Assembly: GCA_022393335.1 (NCBI GenBank)
Contig: JAJEKB010021389.1
Coordinates: 326,044-390,043 of the forward strand
Source of the DNA: Macrotrachela quadricornifera
Taxonomy: Eukaryota > Rotifera > Eurotatoria > Philodinida > Philodinidae
DNA: 64,000 nucleotides
Direction of reading: 5' to 3'
Below are positions 1 through 12,388 of this stretch, piece by piece. The position numbers and the translations under genes are program-made. The notes under the pieces were generated by a model. The model had not been told where the DNA came from, made no database searches, and worked only from the letters and a program-made list of their open reading frames with translations. Within the stretch, counting starts at the first letter, position 1. Every line of letters starts with the position of its first letter.

Positions 1-89
1 TCATTAAACGAAAATAATTTGAAGAAAGTTGATTTTGGGTTAGAGAGAATATAGTTTAAAAATATTATCCCTCAATCTTAGGTCAATAT

Positions 90-545
90 TGAGTTAATCA
101 AATGCTACACAGTCGAAATACTTTTGATAGAAATATTTTCATTGTCTGAAGAAGTACTTATCACCAGCCTTAGTGTTCTCTGTTGTCTTAGGTGGTAATT
201 GTAAAAGTTGGTATTGAATATTTCCTCAATATTTGTGAAACCGATCTGTCCTGACCAAGAATCGAGCAATAGTAGGCAATTTTCTTGAATGGATGGTCGC
301 AAATCTTCTTTTGTTCAGTATTTAATATGAGACTTCCCAGATTTATTGCATGTGACGTGGATATTTTGTGCTTGATACATTGTTTGAAATACTTGTGGAC
401 TTAAACTTGCTGACAATTCCTGTAGACATATAAATACTGTCCCTACAAGTTTACTGTTCATGCTTAAGATGAGCATGATTGTATGCGAATGTGTAACGAC
501 GCTTCGGGAATTAATTCGTCCTAAAGTTATTTTTTTCTCCCGAGA
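90..545 (-). pseudogene. Decayed pogo/Tigger-like DDE transposase fragment
   Basis: Reading the minus strand from about 545 down to 240 gives one frame that aligns by eye with the catalytic core of the DDE (DDE_1, pogo/Tigger-type) transposases common in rotifers: an 'ITLGRINS' segment, a 'THSHTI' segment, 'LVGTVFICLQE', 'VTCNKSGKS', then 'CLLLLDSWSGQ', which carries the second catalytic Asp. The residues where the first Asp of the SMDG motif should sit read SMNS, so the first catalytic Asp is lost. The frame has an in-frame TGA after 'SHIKY', where family members usually have Trp. After 'SGQ' the match continues in another frame ('LQLPPKTT', 'DKYFFRQ'), so there is at least one frameshift. 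The HTH region is absent and the copy is dead. It belongs to the same superfamily as the nearly intact element at 51958-54329. Confidence 0.7.
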
Positions 546-559
546 ATGAGAAATGATTT

Positions 560-1473
560 CTTCAACTTTCTTTAGGAATATTTCTTCTTCCTCGATTACT
601 TGTTCTCTATCATCGACATCATTTTTAGTAACGAATTTTATTATTATTCGTGATGTGATACGGTGATGACATTTAAAGTTAAGTAACTAAAAAGAAGAAG
701 GAAGAAAGTTTGTCAAGTTCATCTCTCGTGCTTTTCTTATGATAAGTTCCTATAAATCTCGATCATCAATTAGTAAATATTTAATTCGTACTTCATTAAA
801 CTCATTTTAAACTGATTGATCAAATTGTTCTAATTTCTGTCTAACATATTCTTCTTAATTGCATCTTCGTTTGACAGATGAAAACTTATGCAAATTGCAC
901 AATTTCACTTTATCAATCGAATGAATTGTCATATGGATAGAAAAAAGAATAATATTTTTAATTATGAGAGAAGAATGTATATTATTTTGAAGACTCATGT
1001 CGTTATAATGAAAGAAATGTCCGCTGATATTTGCACACATATGAGTATTATATTTTCATGTAAAATATAGGTCTGAGTCATAATTGAAATAGATCCGATT
1101 GACGTTCACCACCTTTTTAAATTTTTTTGGATACGAAAACTTACTCATTTTGCTCCCTTTTAATTGTTTCTATGATATAAATAGTCTAAAGATATGGCCG
1201 TAAAAGTTTTTCATTGACAAAATTTCATTAGTGTAAAACTCGTTAAGTCGTTCCAACTATTCAGTCATCTTCACCTCACCCTCAGGATTGTACGCAAAAT
1301 TCTGCAGGCAGCACTCCCATTATGTGGATTATTTCTAGCATTCTGTAGGCAGCATCCAAGAGTAGCATCCTTAATCTATCATATAGTAATAGTTGAAACG
1401 ACTTTACGAGTTTAACATGTATGAAATTTTACCATACTCGTTTCACTAATTTAAATGTATTTATTGACTATTC
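560..1473. other. Intergenic, no gene seen
   Basis: AT-rich spacer. No open frame longer than about 60 codons that resembles a protein, and no RNA gene recognised. Two similar short stretches ('ATTCTGCAGGCAGCA' near 1300 and 'ATTCTGTAGGCAGCA' near 1339) form a weak local direct repeat. A TTTATT near 1456 could be the minus-strand poly(A) signal of the F-box gene that ends at 1515. Confidence 0.5.
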
Positions 1474-1514
1474 GAAAAAGAAAATAACAATTGAAAAAAA
1501 GTAAATAAACAATG

Positions 1515-3465
1515 TCAATTCCATTTTAGAATAATATTATTATAAATACGTTTAATTGTATATTTGTCTAATCGTTTTTCATCATCGATTAATTTCTGTA
1601 AAGTATGAACCATTTCATCAGAACAATTTTTAACATTGAGATATAAACAAATGAGATTGGGAATGTCTATATTGATCTTGATTAAAATATATCTTAAAAG
1701 AATTTTAATATTAATATCTTTTTCACAATCCACTTGAAAATATTCAATAGAACGACAAAGACAAAAAAGAAAATTTATTTGTTCAATATCGATCATATTC
1801 TCGAGATGAACTTTTCGAATTTTATTATTGGTCGATGTTTGAAAAAACATCTCTGTATCTATATCAAATAACCAATCGTATTGATTTATCGGTAAAGATG
1901 AGATTTTCAATGAATCAAGATTAGGTAATAATTGTATTATTCGAATTAATATATCAATAGGTATGTTTTCACAATTAATATCCAAATGAGTAAAATGAAC
2001 TGCGACAAATAAATATTTTAAACAATTAATAAATGTTTCATTTAGTTGGTTAAAAGAATAATTTTTGATTGAAAGTTGACTAATTAACAATTTTTTATGT
2101 ATTACATTTTTTGTATGTTCTTCAATATCGAACCATGTTTTCCTTTAAAAAACAAATAATGGTAAAAATCTAAATAGAAAACACTTTAATAGTTTACTTA
2201 TATGGATGAATTGAAAAACCAATTTCTTTATTATTATAAATTTTTAATTGAAATATCCATCCTTTATCTATCCAAAATGATGAAATGAATTGATTAATAG
2301 TTCTATGAAAAAATATATCCTTAAATACATTGTAATTATATCCAGAATATTCATAAATAAATGTATGTAATTTGGGAATATACATTTTGATTAATTGTTT
2401 CCATCGATCAGCATCAAGATAAGCGTTACCAATGTATTGACCGATACGTAATATTTCCAATTGAGAAGACACTTTCTTCAAAAATATTTCAAAATTATCA
2501 AAATCTATATGAGATCTTTTTATATGAATATACACTAAATTCGATAGTGTTAATAGTTGTTCATCTATCACATAAAACTCTCTTCCTTCTAAGTGATCAC
2601 AGATTAAATAACGTAGTCGAGATGTATGACTAAGTATATACATAAGCTCACTAAGTGTACAACGATGATTAATAACCATATATTCAATGCTACTAAATTG
2701 TTCATTGAGAGCAAATGGAAGAGATATTTTTCTATATTCATCTTCATCTTCATATCCATTGGCCGAGAATAACGATAATTTATTATATTTTAAAAAAGGT
2801 AAAGATAAAATCATACGATAAATATCACTTAGATCAGATATCCCGTTTTGTACAATAGACATTGTCAATGAGAATAGATTAGGTAAAGAATTTAAATAAA
2901 ACAGAATAATTACAGCTCGATTGATTGAAATACGTTTGAATACAACTGACTGAAGACGATTAAATGATGAATTAATGATAGAATGGTTGAAAAAATCATT
3001 AATTAAAAATTCATATTCGAAATCCAATGAAAGTATACGATGTCTATTTGGATAAATAACATTTTTACAACAATCTATCAGTTGTGATGTTGAATAATAA
3101 GGGCATTTTATTCTAAGTGGAAGTGATGAACAAGTTATAAGATGTTGAATACGAAAATTAAGATTAGAAAATGTTTTATAAATATCATAACCATCAAGAT
3201 ATTCAAATATTTCATAGAATAATTCATTTGAAAGATTTTCAATGCAGGTTATTGATTGACTTGAGAAAAATGAAATAAATATATGATTTTATCAGAAAAG
3301 AATTTTCTTTTTACTTACTTATTCTCATTAAATTCTATTATGTTAATGTAAGAAAATTAAACAAGAGAATTCATTTGAATTATATATATNNNNNNNNNNT
3401 TAATGTAAGAAAATTAAACAAGAGAATTCATTTGAATTATATATATGTATAACTCACTTCTGCAT
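1515..3465 (-). CDS. F-box protein, tandem copy 1 (3 exons)
   Basis: Predicted exons on the minus strand are 3465-3458, 3259-2198 and 2142-1515 (565 aa). Exon 1 encodes only Met-Gln and part of Asn and ends at a GTGAGT donor. Intron 1 ends in TTTTTCTCAAG; intron 2 is 55 bp (GTAAAC...AAAG), and the reading frame is continuous across both. The N-terminus carries an F-box (about residues 8-45, 'ENLSNELFYEIFEYLDG'), followed by a long Leu/Ile-rich region ('SLPNLFSLTMSIV', 'LPFLKYNKLSLF', 'SSQLEILRIGQYIG') like the degenerate leucine-rich-repeat region of F-box adaptors. By family, such proteins link Skp1-cullin ubiquitin ligases to substrates; the substrate here is unknown. All splice sites are shared with the paralogue at 8938-10840. 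Intron 1 contains a 10-N gap flanked by a 47-bp duplication; collapsing it gives exactly the 141-bp intron of the paralogue. No in-frame stops. Confidence 0.8.
3343..3446. other. Assembly gap with duplicated flanks
   Basis: Ten Ns at 3390-3399 separate two identical 47-bp sequences (3343-3389 and 3400-3446). The paralogous intron at 10692-10832 has this sequence once. The annotated intron is 198 bp, which equals 141 plus 47 plus 10, so the gap is an unmerged contig overlap and not missing DNA. Confidence 0.9.
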
Positions 3466-3980
3466 TTTTTTCTCTCAATATTAAAAGTTTCGTTGAAACT
3501 TGATTGTCGTTTTATTTGATACATATTTATTTTCTAAAAATCTATAATATTTATAAAATAAAATCAATAGAATGACTACATAAAAAACACATTAAATGAA
3601 AACGTGAGAAATATATACATTGAAGTATACAGATGCATACTAGTTTTTTTTTCTTCTTTCTTTACTTATAACATACAGAGTATTGCACAATAATGTGTAT
3701 TTATTGACAAAGATATGACGTATTTTTATATTTTTCTTCCTTAAGATTTCTTTGCGATGATTCACATAAAAGTTGGAAAGAAGCAAACAAGAAGTAAATT
3801 ATTTCGATCCATAAGATAAATTTAATAAGGTATAGAAGTTGTTTGAAAAGAATCGAAAAACTAAAATAATTTTCACCGTCATTCGATTGACGTCCAACAT
3901 ACATTGATATTAGGTTCGATAAGATAGAACCTTTTGTTTTTATCAAGGCTTTTTCAATAAAGCATTATTTAAATAAAATA
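3466..3980. other. Upstream region of F-box copy 1
   Basis: Noncoding AT-rich DNA that matches 10841-11302 with several indels. The frame in 3701-3946 (81 codons) is not conserved as a protein in the second unit. The promoter of the minus-strand F-box gene should lie here; no TATA box can be assigned with confidence. Confidence 0.5.
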
Positions 3981-6900
3981 AAGGACGAGAAGCGTTAAGA
4001 AGCAAAAATGCTCCTCTCTTCAAAATATCACCAGAGATCTCAGAAATTACTTTTTAGTCAATTGAGACATTCCCGCATGATTTCGGCTGATTGGAATACT
4101 GACGTCGCTTGGGTCCTAAAAAGCCATAGTGTATGCCGGCTGTGTGAGAAATCTTTGCACTTATGTTCTGCGCTTTCAGCCTGATTTATATATTAGATGA
4201 AAGTGCTTTCTTTCCTCTACCGAATTAGTGGCGGAGCCACCGGGGGAGCTAGGGGGAGCTCAGCTCCCCCTAGAAACTTTTGAGCTCCCCCTAGAAACTT
4301 TTGAGCTCCCCCTAAGAAATTTGAGCTTTCTCTAGGAAGTTTGTGCTCCAGCTACAGTATGTGGCTAGTCACCAACGAAGCTTTTCAAAAGGGATACTTT
4401 TTAATAGAATTGTGCTATCCAAAACGAGCCATAGCTATTTAAAAGCTAAAGTATTTCTTTTTCGTATTTAGCTATCAATTTAAAGAAAACGGCGATGATA
4501 TTAAGTTATTTTAACAGTTGCACAGATCTCTGTTTTACAATCTGATTTCTCTCATCTATAGTCATGATGAACATCTCCCGAACAAAATACAAAAGGAGTC
4601 AGAATACGCAGATATAAGTTCATTAAAAAAAATAACAGAATATGACCGGTTGTTAGAATTTTTCATCGTCTATCGATTAAATAATGTTGTGTTGGAATAA
4701 TTTCTATCGTTAGTTAGAGAAAGTTGTGTTATATTATTATCAAAATATTCGCTCCTTATCTGTACACGTGTTGTTAATACAAAATATTCGTATATTATAT
4801 CTTACATTCAATCACTGTTATTTAGATATTTGTAAATATCATATAAATAATATCCGAGCTGAAAAATTGAATCCAGGTCATAGAATAACGAATCAACAAG
4901 ATTTTACATGTACATTCTACGAAAAAATATTTGTCGATAATGTTGATAACCCTACAGTTAGTAATATAACAATTTATAAAATGATCACCTTGACTTCAAT
5001 CGCTTTTTTTCTATGCTTCAAAACAATCAACAGTTAGTAATAAATTTCTGATAAATTTTAAATATCTGTAAAGATATTGATGGTATGGAAAACAACAAAT
5101 TTTCAATCTGATTTTTTAAAAGATTCTTGTTGCGTTCACCAACATAGACCTCTAATTTTCTAGACAATCCTGAAAACTGAACAACTTTAAGTGACTTGAC
5201 GAGGTATATCAGACGAAAACATCTACATTTTAAATCTATGCTCTTTTTTCTAGAAAATTTTGAATTATAGCTGTAGAATCATATAGATATTTAGGAAAAA
5301 AGTAGATATATATAAATTTATGATGATAATTTGTAAACAACTCGCAATCATATCGCTATCTCTGCACGATGAAGAATCAGTAATGTAAGATTAATCTTTA
5401 GGGGACTATTTATTGCTTTTATTGAATACCAATGTAGACAATTAAATAGTTGTGCAAATCCTTAGAAAGATATGGTAAATAAAGGTAGATGCAAGATCTT
5501 CAGATGCCTATGATATATTAAAATAGTAACAGGAATGATTAAATAGCTACAAGTTCTTTACATAGCTGTAATAGAATTAAATAGCTATGAGAATGACAAA
5601 TAGTTACACTAACAAACCATTCAACAAACTATTTTCTACATCGTTTGGTGCTAAGTATGTATACAAAAGAAATTGCATCTCTTTTGAGAATGAGCTGTTA
5701 CCAAAAACGGTATTAGAGACTCAAAGCTGTAGGAGGTACCTGAATTTTTTTGGTGTTCGCTTTGATTTTTCAGGAAAACTTTAGTTTTGTAGTCTGTGAG
5801 CGGAAAAACCAAAATCGAAGTTAGGGAGCTCAGCTCCCCCTAGACCAAAATCCTGGCTCCGCCACTATACCGAATGGCATATAGATTTGTTAGAAAATAT
5901 TATTCCTTTGGCTTTCTGTATGGACGACATCCTCAAGATGATGTATCTGGAGTATGGATATTCGTGAGCAGCTAGTCATCTTTGGTTTTGAAATGGAAGT
6001 GCCCGATTCTAAATTGTGCCTAGTTCGATAGCCCTTAGAAAGTTCTACAAAATGGTGCTATTTGATCGGTGTTTTTTCATGGGTAAGGCACTCAGCCGAA
6101 GTGAACAATATCTAGGAACACTAGAAAAGCCTGCTTTTGGCTGGTACTTGAAGAATTTCGACGATAATCATTAGGCTTCTTCTTAGAACAAACGCCAGAT
6201 TTGAAATCAGCACAAAAAACTGAGTCGATATCCAAGGGTTTCAAAGGTCTGAAACGACTTTCATTTTAAGTCAAAAATCTCGTCCTACTCCACCTCAGGA
6301 CGGGTCAAAAAGTGAGTCAAGCCGAATCGCAGTTTTCCCCGTCTATACATAAACAATTTGATAATTTTTGGAGTTTTTCATGGTAGAGCAACAAGTTTTG
6401 CAAGTCAGAATGGTCTTCTGATAACATTCACTTTTTGACCCATCCCTGAGGTGGAGTAGGGCGAGATTTTTGACTTAAAATGAAAGTCGTTTCAGACCTT
6501 TGAAACCCATGGATATCGACTCAGTTTTTTGTGCTGATTTCAAATCTGGTGTTCACTTTGAGAAGAAACCTGATGATTATCAACGAAATTCTTTAAATAC
6601 TTGCCAAAAACAGGTCTTTTTAGCATTCCTGACCATTGTTTACTCCAGATGTATCATCTTGAGAATGTCGTCCATACGAAAAGCCAAAGGAATAATGTTT
6701 TCTAACAAATCTATATGCCTTTCGATAGAGAAAAGAAAGAGCTTTCATCTAATATATAAATCAGGCTGAAAGCGCAGAACATAAGTGCAAAGATTTCTCA
6801 CACGGCCGGCATATACTATGGCTTTTTAGGACCCAGGCGAAGTCGATTTTCTAGTCAGCCGATATCAAGCGAAAATGTATGAATTGACTAAAAAGTAATT

Positions 6901-6985
6901 TCTGAGCCCTTTAGTGATATTTTGAGAAGGATAAAAACGATTTTGAAGAGGGGGCCATTTTCGCTTCTTAATGCCCCCGTCCTTT
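3981..6985. mobile_element. Long-armed foldback element, copy 1
   Basis: The two halves are reverse complements around a loop at about 6315-6428. The outer ends read AAAGGACG (3981) and CGTCCTTT (6985), then GTTAAGAAGC against GCTTCTTAA. Internal paired landmarks include 'CCTGATTTATATATTAGATG' at 4180 against its complement near 6750, and the inner 'GGGTCAAAAAGTG' against 'CACTTTTTGACCC'. Without the nested hAT-like element (4226-5867) the element is about 1.36 kb with arms of roughly 560-690 bp. No transposase frame is recognisable: the 89-codon frame at 6500 is arm sequence. It looks like a non-autonomous foldback DNA transposon. The target duplication could not be fixed. A shorter relative is at 11303-12388. 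Confidence 0.7.
4226..5867. mobile_element. hAT-like DNA transposon, non-autonomous
   Basis: The ends are perfect 14-bp inverted repeats, TAGTGGCGGAGCCA and TGGCTCCGCCACTA, flanked by an exact 8-bp direct repeat TACCGAAT (4218-4225 and 5868-5875). The 8-bp target duplication and the GTGGCGGAGCC-type ends are hallmarks of the hAT superfamily. Subterminal sequence on both sides has the palindromic AGGGGGAGCTCAGCTCCCCCT-like block. Just inside the left end are about three tandem copies of a 21-bp unit built on CTCCCCCTAGAAACTTTTGAG-type sequence (about 4262-4345). The interior has only short frames (60 and 103 codons at 4518 and 4726) with no recognisable hAT transposase or BED finger, so it is probably a deletion derivative mobilised in trans. 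Confidence 0.85.
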
Positions 6986-6989
6986 CAAT

Positions 6990-8899
6990 CAAACATACAA
7001 TTATTCTATAAAAAATTGTTAAAACTAAAAGGTGCTTGTTTGAATTTGATGAGGAAATCCTCCATAACATTACATTATCAATAACTTTGATGAATTTCGT
7101 TTAATAGTACCAATCAATTGATTCCATAAACTTTCTTATCGATGTCATATTTCATTTGCTTTCATCTTACACAGTTTTGATTTCCTTATTAGTATTAATC
7201 TCTCAGCAAACGTCTTGAATTGTCCACTATTCAATTAATCAATAGTTTGTTGAATGCTCTGCAACGACGGAACAAAATACGGTTCTTAAAAGATAGAATG
7301 TAAAATACTGACATATGATGCAAAAGCAAAGGAAGAAAGTCGATTTTTTTAACCGAAAGATCGAGTTTTTTCCCCACTTTCGAATTGTGTATAACTTATG
7401 GTCTATATGCTCTTCGCCGAAAAACACTTCATCGAAAGTATTTTCTTATACACAGAGAGCATCCCAAAGGTGAGGGTGTAGACAAAATGAATTGATCTTA
7501 TCATTCTTAACGAGTCTGTATAAAAATTAAAGGATTCATAACAGTCTACAGCGTTCTGCGAGTCTTTTAACAATGAAGTACACAATCGTGAGCACTGAAC
7601 TTCTATTAAATTTATGGATTTTTTCAAAATCTGCGAAAAAATGCTGCCGCTACCAGCAACCGTGGCGGCGTCGCGGTGGATATCTTTGGTATCTAGCGGG
7701 TAGCAAACTTCTAATGAGACGACAAACTCTTATACTTTTAGTTGTTGTCTCGGTTACAGGACAAACAAATAGTTGTTAATCTTCAATATCGTCTCATCCT
7801 TCTTCAAACCATTTTCATTATCTGATAATTTGTACCATAATGTGAAGCTCAATCACCGAAAACAAAACATAATTCATTATGAATTGATTTCGATTGAATG
7901 TTAAATGAATTTTGATATGTTTTAATTCTTCTTTAAACATTTCCAATTATATTTGTCTTTGAAAAATTTTGATAGAAATATTGATTATCATTTTCATATG
8001 AAATATTCTATATTTATTAATTCTTTTCCTAACTAATTCAAAGAATGAATATAAGTCTCAACTATGAATAAACTAATAAGATTTAACATAGTGGTAAATA
8101 GAATTTCGAAAAAGTGCAAGAAGCATTTTAAATTCAATATAGTTATATTCATCAGGACAAAAAAGTATGAAAACAATATAAAGTCAAGTATTTTTCTTTG
8201 TTTTAAAGAACATTTAAAACAACAGTGTTTATGAGAGTTTATTTTTTGAATTAAACTTTGTTATTATTACATTGAAATGCTGTTTTTAAAATTAAGATGT
8301 TATTTTTTTCGATTTTTTTCAATGCTTGAATTTGTCATTCATTTTTTTCGCTTGAAAAGTAAGAATCAAGGAAAAAAGGCTTTCATGATCACTGCATCCT
8401 GATATGCTCTTTCAAATAAAAAGCTGTGTTATGCAATTCCTACGGAATTAAAATGTGAAAGACGATATAACTGTTTTTGCTACTTTCAACAAAGATATCG
8501 ATTCTTTGTATTATAGAAAAGATTTTCCTTTCAGTCTCTGACATTAATTTATGACAATACAGAAAAGAATTACTTTATATAATATGAAGCAGTACGTTCG
8601 CATTTCATTAGGTAGTGATCTATTTGAATTTTCTGGAAGTAGGAACTTGTCATGGCCTCAAAGGTCACCACGTCTGTCAGTCACGATCTGTAATGCCAGC
8701 GGTTCCTGTATATGATGATTTCGCCTACGATCTGTAAATTTTATCATAGTTGTTTCACTATTTTTATGATCATTTTTCTTTTACTGTTTTTTTTTAAATA
8801 ATGTTTGAACAAAAATGTTGTCGCATTGTGTTTTGTTTTTAATTATTTCTATAAAAAGAAAAATTCTTTCATATGTATTCATTAATTTGAATATTCGAA
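6990..8899. other. Noncoding end of unit 1 and unduplicated spacer
   Basis: The part 6990-8166 matches 12390-12929 plus 13298-13966. It includes a 68-codon frame at 7573-7779 that is 67/68 identical in the other unit, but the DNA around it is equally conserved, so there is no coding signature. Its GC-rich core (7642-7690) belongs to a dispersed GC-rich motif family. The stretch 7491-7505 is the empty target site of the solo LTR found in unit 2. From 8167 to 8899 is single-copy AT-rich spacer with no gene seen. Confidence 0.5.
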
Positions 8900-8937
8900 A
8901 CACAAAATGACAATTGAAAAAAAGTAAATAAACAATG

Positions 8938-10840
8938 TCAATTCCATTTTAGAATAATATTATTATAAATACGTTTAATTGTATATTTGTCTAATCGTTT
9001 TTCATCATCGATTAATTTTTGTAAGATATGAACCATTTCATCAGAACAATTTTTAACATTTAGATATAAACAAATGAGATGAGGAATGTCTATATTAATC
9101 TTGATTAAAATATATCTTAGAAGAATTTTAATATTAATATCATTTTCACAATCCACTTGAAAATATTCGATAGAACGACAAAGACAAAAAAGAAAATTAA
9201 TTTGTTCAATATCGATCATATTCTCGAGATGAACTTTTCGAATTTTATTATTGGTTGATGTTTGAAAAAATCTCTCTGTATCTATATCAAATAACCAATC
9301 GAATTTCTTTATCGGTAAATATGATATTTTCAATGAATCAAGATTAGGTAATAATTGTATTATTCGAATTAATATATCAATAGATATGTTTTCCCAGTTA
9401 ATATCCAAATGAGTAAATTGAACTGCAATAAATAAATATTTGAAATGATTAATAAATGTTTCATTTAGTTGATAAAAAAAATAATTTGTGATTAAAAGTT
9501 GACTAGTTAACAATTTTTTATGTATTACATTTTTTGTATGTTCTTCAACATCGAAATATGTTTTCCTTTAAAAAAAAAACAATGGTAAAAATCTAAATAG
9601 AAAACACTTTAATAATTTACTTATATGGATGAATTGATAAAACAATTTCTTTCTTATTATAAATTTTTAATTGAAATATCCATCCTTTATCTACCCAAAA
9701 TGGTGAAATGAATTGATTAATGATCCTATCGAGAGATATATCCTCATATACACTGTAATTATATCCAGAATATTCATAAATAAATGTATGTAATTTGGGA
9801 ATATACATTTTGATTAATTGTTTCCACCGATCGGCATCAACATAAGCTTTACCAATATATTGACCGATACGTAATATTTCCAATTGAGAAGACACTTTCT
9901 TCAAAAATAATTCCAAACTATCAAAATTTATATGACATTGATTTATACGAATAAATACCAAATTCGATAGTGTTACTAGTTCTTCATCTGTTACATAAAA
10001 TTCTCCTTCATATAAATGATCACAGATTAAATAACGTAGTCGAGATGTATGACAAAGTATAGATGTAAGTTCATCAAGTGTACAATTATGATTAATAACC
10101 ATATATTCAATGCTACTAAATTGTTCATTGAGAGCAAATGGAAGAGATATTTTTGTATATTCATCTTCATCTTCATCTTCATATCCATCGTTCAAGAATA
10201 ACGATAATTTATTATATTTTAAAAAAGGTAAAGATAAAATCATACGATAAATATCACTGAGATCAGATATCTCGTCTTGTACAATAGACATTGTCAATGA
10301 GAATAGATTGGGTAGAGAATTTAAATAAAATAGAATAATTACAGCTCGATTGATTGAAATACTTTTGAAGACAATTGACTGAAGACGATTAAATGATGAA
10401 TTAATGATACAATATTTAAAAAAATCGTTAATTACTAATTCATATTCGAAATCTAATGAAAGTATACGATGTCTATTTGGAAAAATAACATTTTTACAAC
10501 AATCTATTAGTTGTGATGTTACATAATAAGGTCGATATTCTATTTTAAGTGGAAGTGGAGAATATGTAATAAGATGTTGAATACGAAAATTAAGATTAGA
10601 AAATGTTTTATAAATATCATAACCATCAAGATATTCAAATATTTCATAGAATAATTCATTTGAAAGATTTTCAATGCAGGTTATTGATTGACTTGACAAA
10701 AATTAAATAAATATATCATTTTATTAGAAAAGAATTTTCTTTTTACTTACTTATTCTCATTAAATTCTATTATGTTAATGTAAGAAAATTAAACAAGAGA
10801 ATTCATTTGAATTATATATATATATAACTCACTTCTGCAT
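8938..10840 (-). CDS. F-box protein, tandem copy 2 (3 exons)
   Basis: Predicted exons on the minus strand are 10840-10833, 10691-9621 and 9565-8938 (568 aa). The introns are 141 bp (GTGAGT...CAAG) and 55 bp (GTAAAT...AAAG). The short first exon supplies the ATG; the F-box exon alone has no upstream ATG before an in-frame stop, which supports this start. The F-box occupies about residues 8-45, followed by a Leu/Ile-rich LRR-like region to the C-terminus. Compared with copy 1 it has a slightly longer acidic run ('YEDEDEDEY') near the middle and scattered substitutions, including an altered segment after the F-box ('YRPYYVTSQ'). Both copies are open from start to stop, so both may be functional. 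The probable role is substrate adaptor of an SCF-type ubiquitin ligase; partner unknown. Confidence 0.82.
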
Positions 10841-11302
10841 TTTTTTCTCTCAATATTCAAAGCTTCGTTGAAACTTGATTGTCGTTTTATTTGATACATA
10901 TTTGTTTTCTAAAAATCTATAATATTTATAAAATAATATCAATACAATGACTACATAAAAAACACATTGAAGTATATAGATGCATACTAGTTTTTTTTTC
11001 TTCTTTCGTTACTTACTTATAGCAAACAGAATATTGCACAACAATGTGTATTTATTAACATAAATATGACGTTTTTTAATACTCTTCTTCTTTTTCTTCC
11101 TTAAGATTTTTTTTGCGATGATTCACGTAAAAGTTGGAAAAAACCATATAAGGTATAGAAGTTGTTTGAAAAGAATCGAAAAACTAAAATAATTTTCATC
11201 GTCGTCCGATTGACATCAAACATACATTGATGTTAGGTTCGATAATATAAAACCTTTTGTTTTTATCAAGCCTTTTTCCATAGAGTATTATTTAAATACA
11301 AT

Positions 11303-12388
11303 AAAGAACGAGAAGCGTTAAGAAGCAATTTGGATTTTTGTATGGACGATGCCCTAAAGATGATGTATCTGGAGTCCGGATATTCGTGAGCAGCTAGTCA
11401 TTCTTGATTTTGAAATGAAAATGATCGATTCTAAATTATGCCTAGTACGATAGTCCTTAGAAAGATTGACAAAATAGTGCTGTTTTATCAGTGTTTTTTT
11501 CGTGGATAAAGCACTCAGTCAAAGTGAACAATGTTCAAAAACGCTAAAAAGACTTAGTTTTGGCTGGTATTTGAAGAATTTTGCAAAAATTGTTGCTCTC
11601 CTATGAAAAACGCCCAAAACTGTCAAATTATTTATGTATGCATGGGAAAAACTACGGTTCGGCATATCTCATTTTTTGACCCATTCGTGAGAGAGATTAG
11701 CGCGTGATTTTAGACTAAAAATGAAAGTCGTTTCAGAACTTTGAAATTCCTGGATATCGATTCAGTTTTTTGTGCTGATTCCAAATCTGATGTTTGTTTT
11801 GAGAAGAAACCTGATGTTTATCATCGAGATTCTTCAAATACTTGACAAAAACAGGTCTTTTTAGCATTCCTGGACATTGTTCACTTCGACTGAGTGCGTT
11901 ACCCACAAAAAGACACCTATCAAATAACACAATTTTGTAGAGCTTTCTAAGAACTATCGAACTAGGCACAATTTAGAGTCGAACACTTTCATTTCAAAAA
12001 CCAAAGATGACTAGCTGCTCACGAATATCCGCACTCCAGATACATCATATTGAGGGTGTTGTCCACAGGAAAATTCAAAGGAACAATATTTACTAACAAA
12101 TCTATATGCTTTTGGATAGAGGAAAGAAAAAATTTTCATCTAATATGTAAATCAGGCTGAAAACGCACAACATAATTGCAAAGATTTCATATATGGGCGA
12201 CATTCACTATGGTCCTTTACGATCCAGGTGACGCCGATTTTCTAGTCAGCTGTGCACAGCAGAAATCAAGCGAAAATATCTCAATTGACTAAAAAAGTAA
12301 TTTCTGAGAGCTCTGGTGATATTTCGAGAAGGATAAAAACAATTTTGAAGAGAGGATCATTTTCGCTTCTTAACACCCCCCGTCCTTT
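11303..12388. mobile_element. Foldback element, copy 2 (left arm truncated)
   Basis: Same ends as the element at 3981-6985 (AAAGAACGAGAAGCG on the left, CGTCCTTT on the right at 12388). About 20 bp after the left end the sequence jumps to the point matching 5913 in copy 1, so the outer part of the left arm, including the site where the hAT-like element sits in copy 1, is deleted. The right arm is complete. The 78-codon frame at 11733-11969 is arm sequence, not a gene. Confidence 0.7.

Larger units (their letters stand above)
1476..8166. repeat. Segmental duplication, unit 1
   Basis: This block matches 8900-13966 in the same order and orientation: F-box gene, its upstream region, a foldback element, and a distal noncoding block. 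The two units are separated by about 730 bp of single-copy DNA (8167-8899). Unit 1 contains an extra 1642-bp hAT-like element, and unit 2 an extra 368-bp LTR. Identity is uneven: the F-box exons differ at several percent of sites, while 7500-8160 versus 13303-13960 shows only a handful of differences in about 660 bp. Confidence 0.85.

Noticed and set aside
7573..7779. 68-codon frame, nearly identical at 13375-13581
   Set aside because: Conservation equals that of the flanking noncoding DNA in the duplication, and its core is the dispersed GC-rich motif; no coding evidence.
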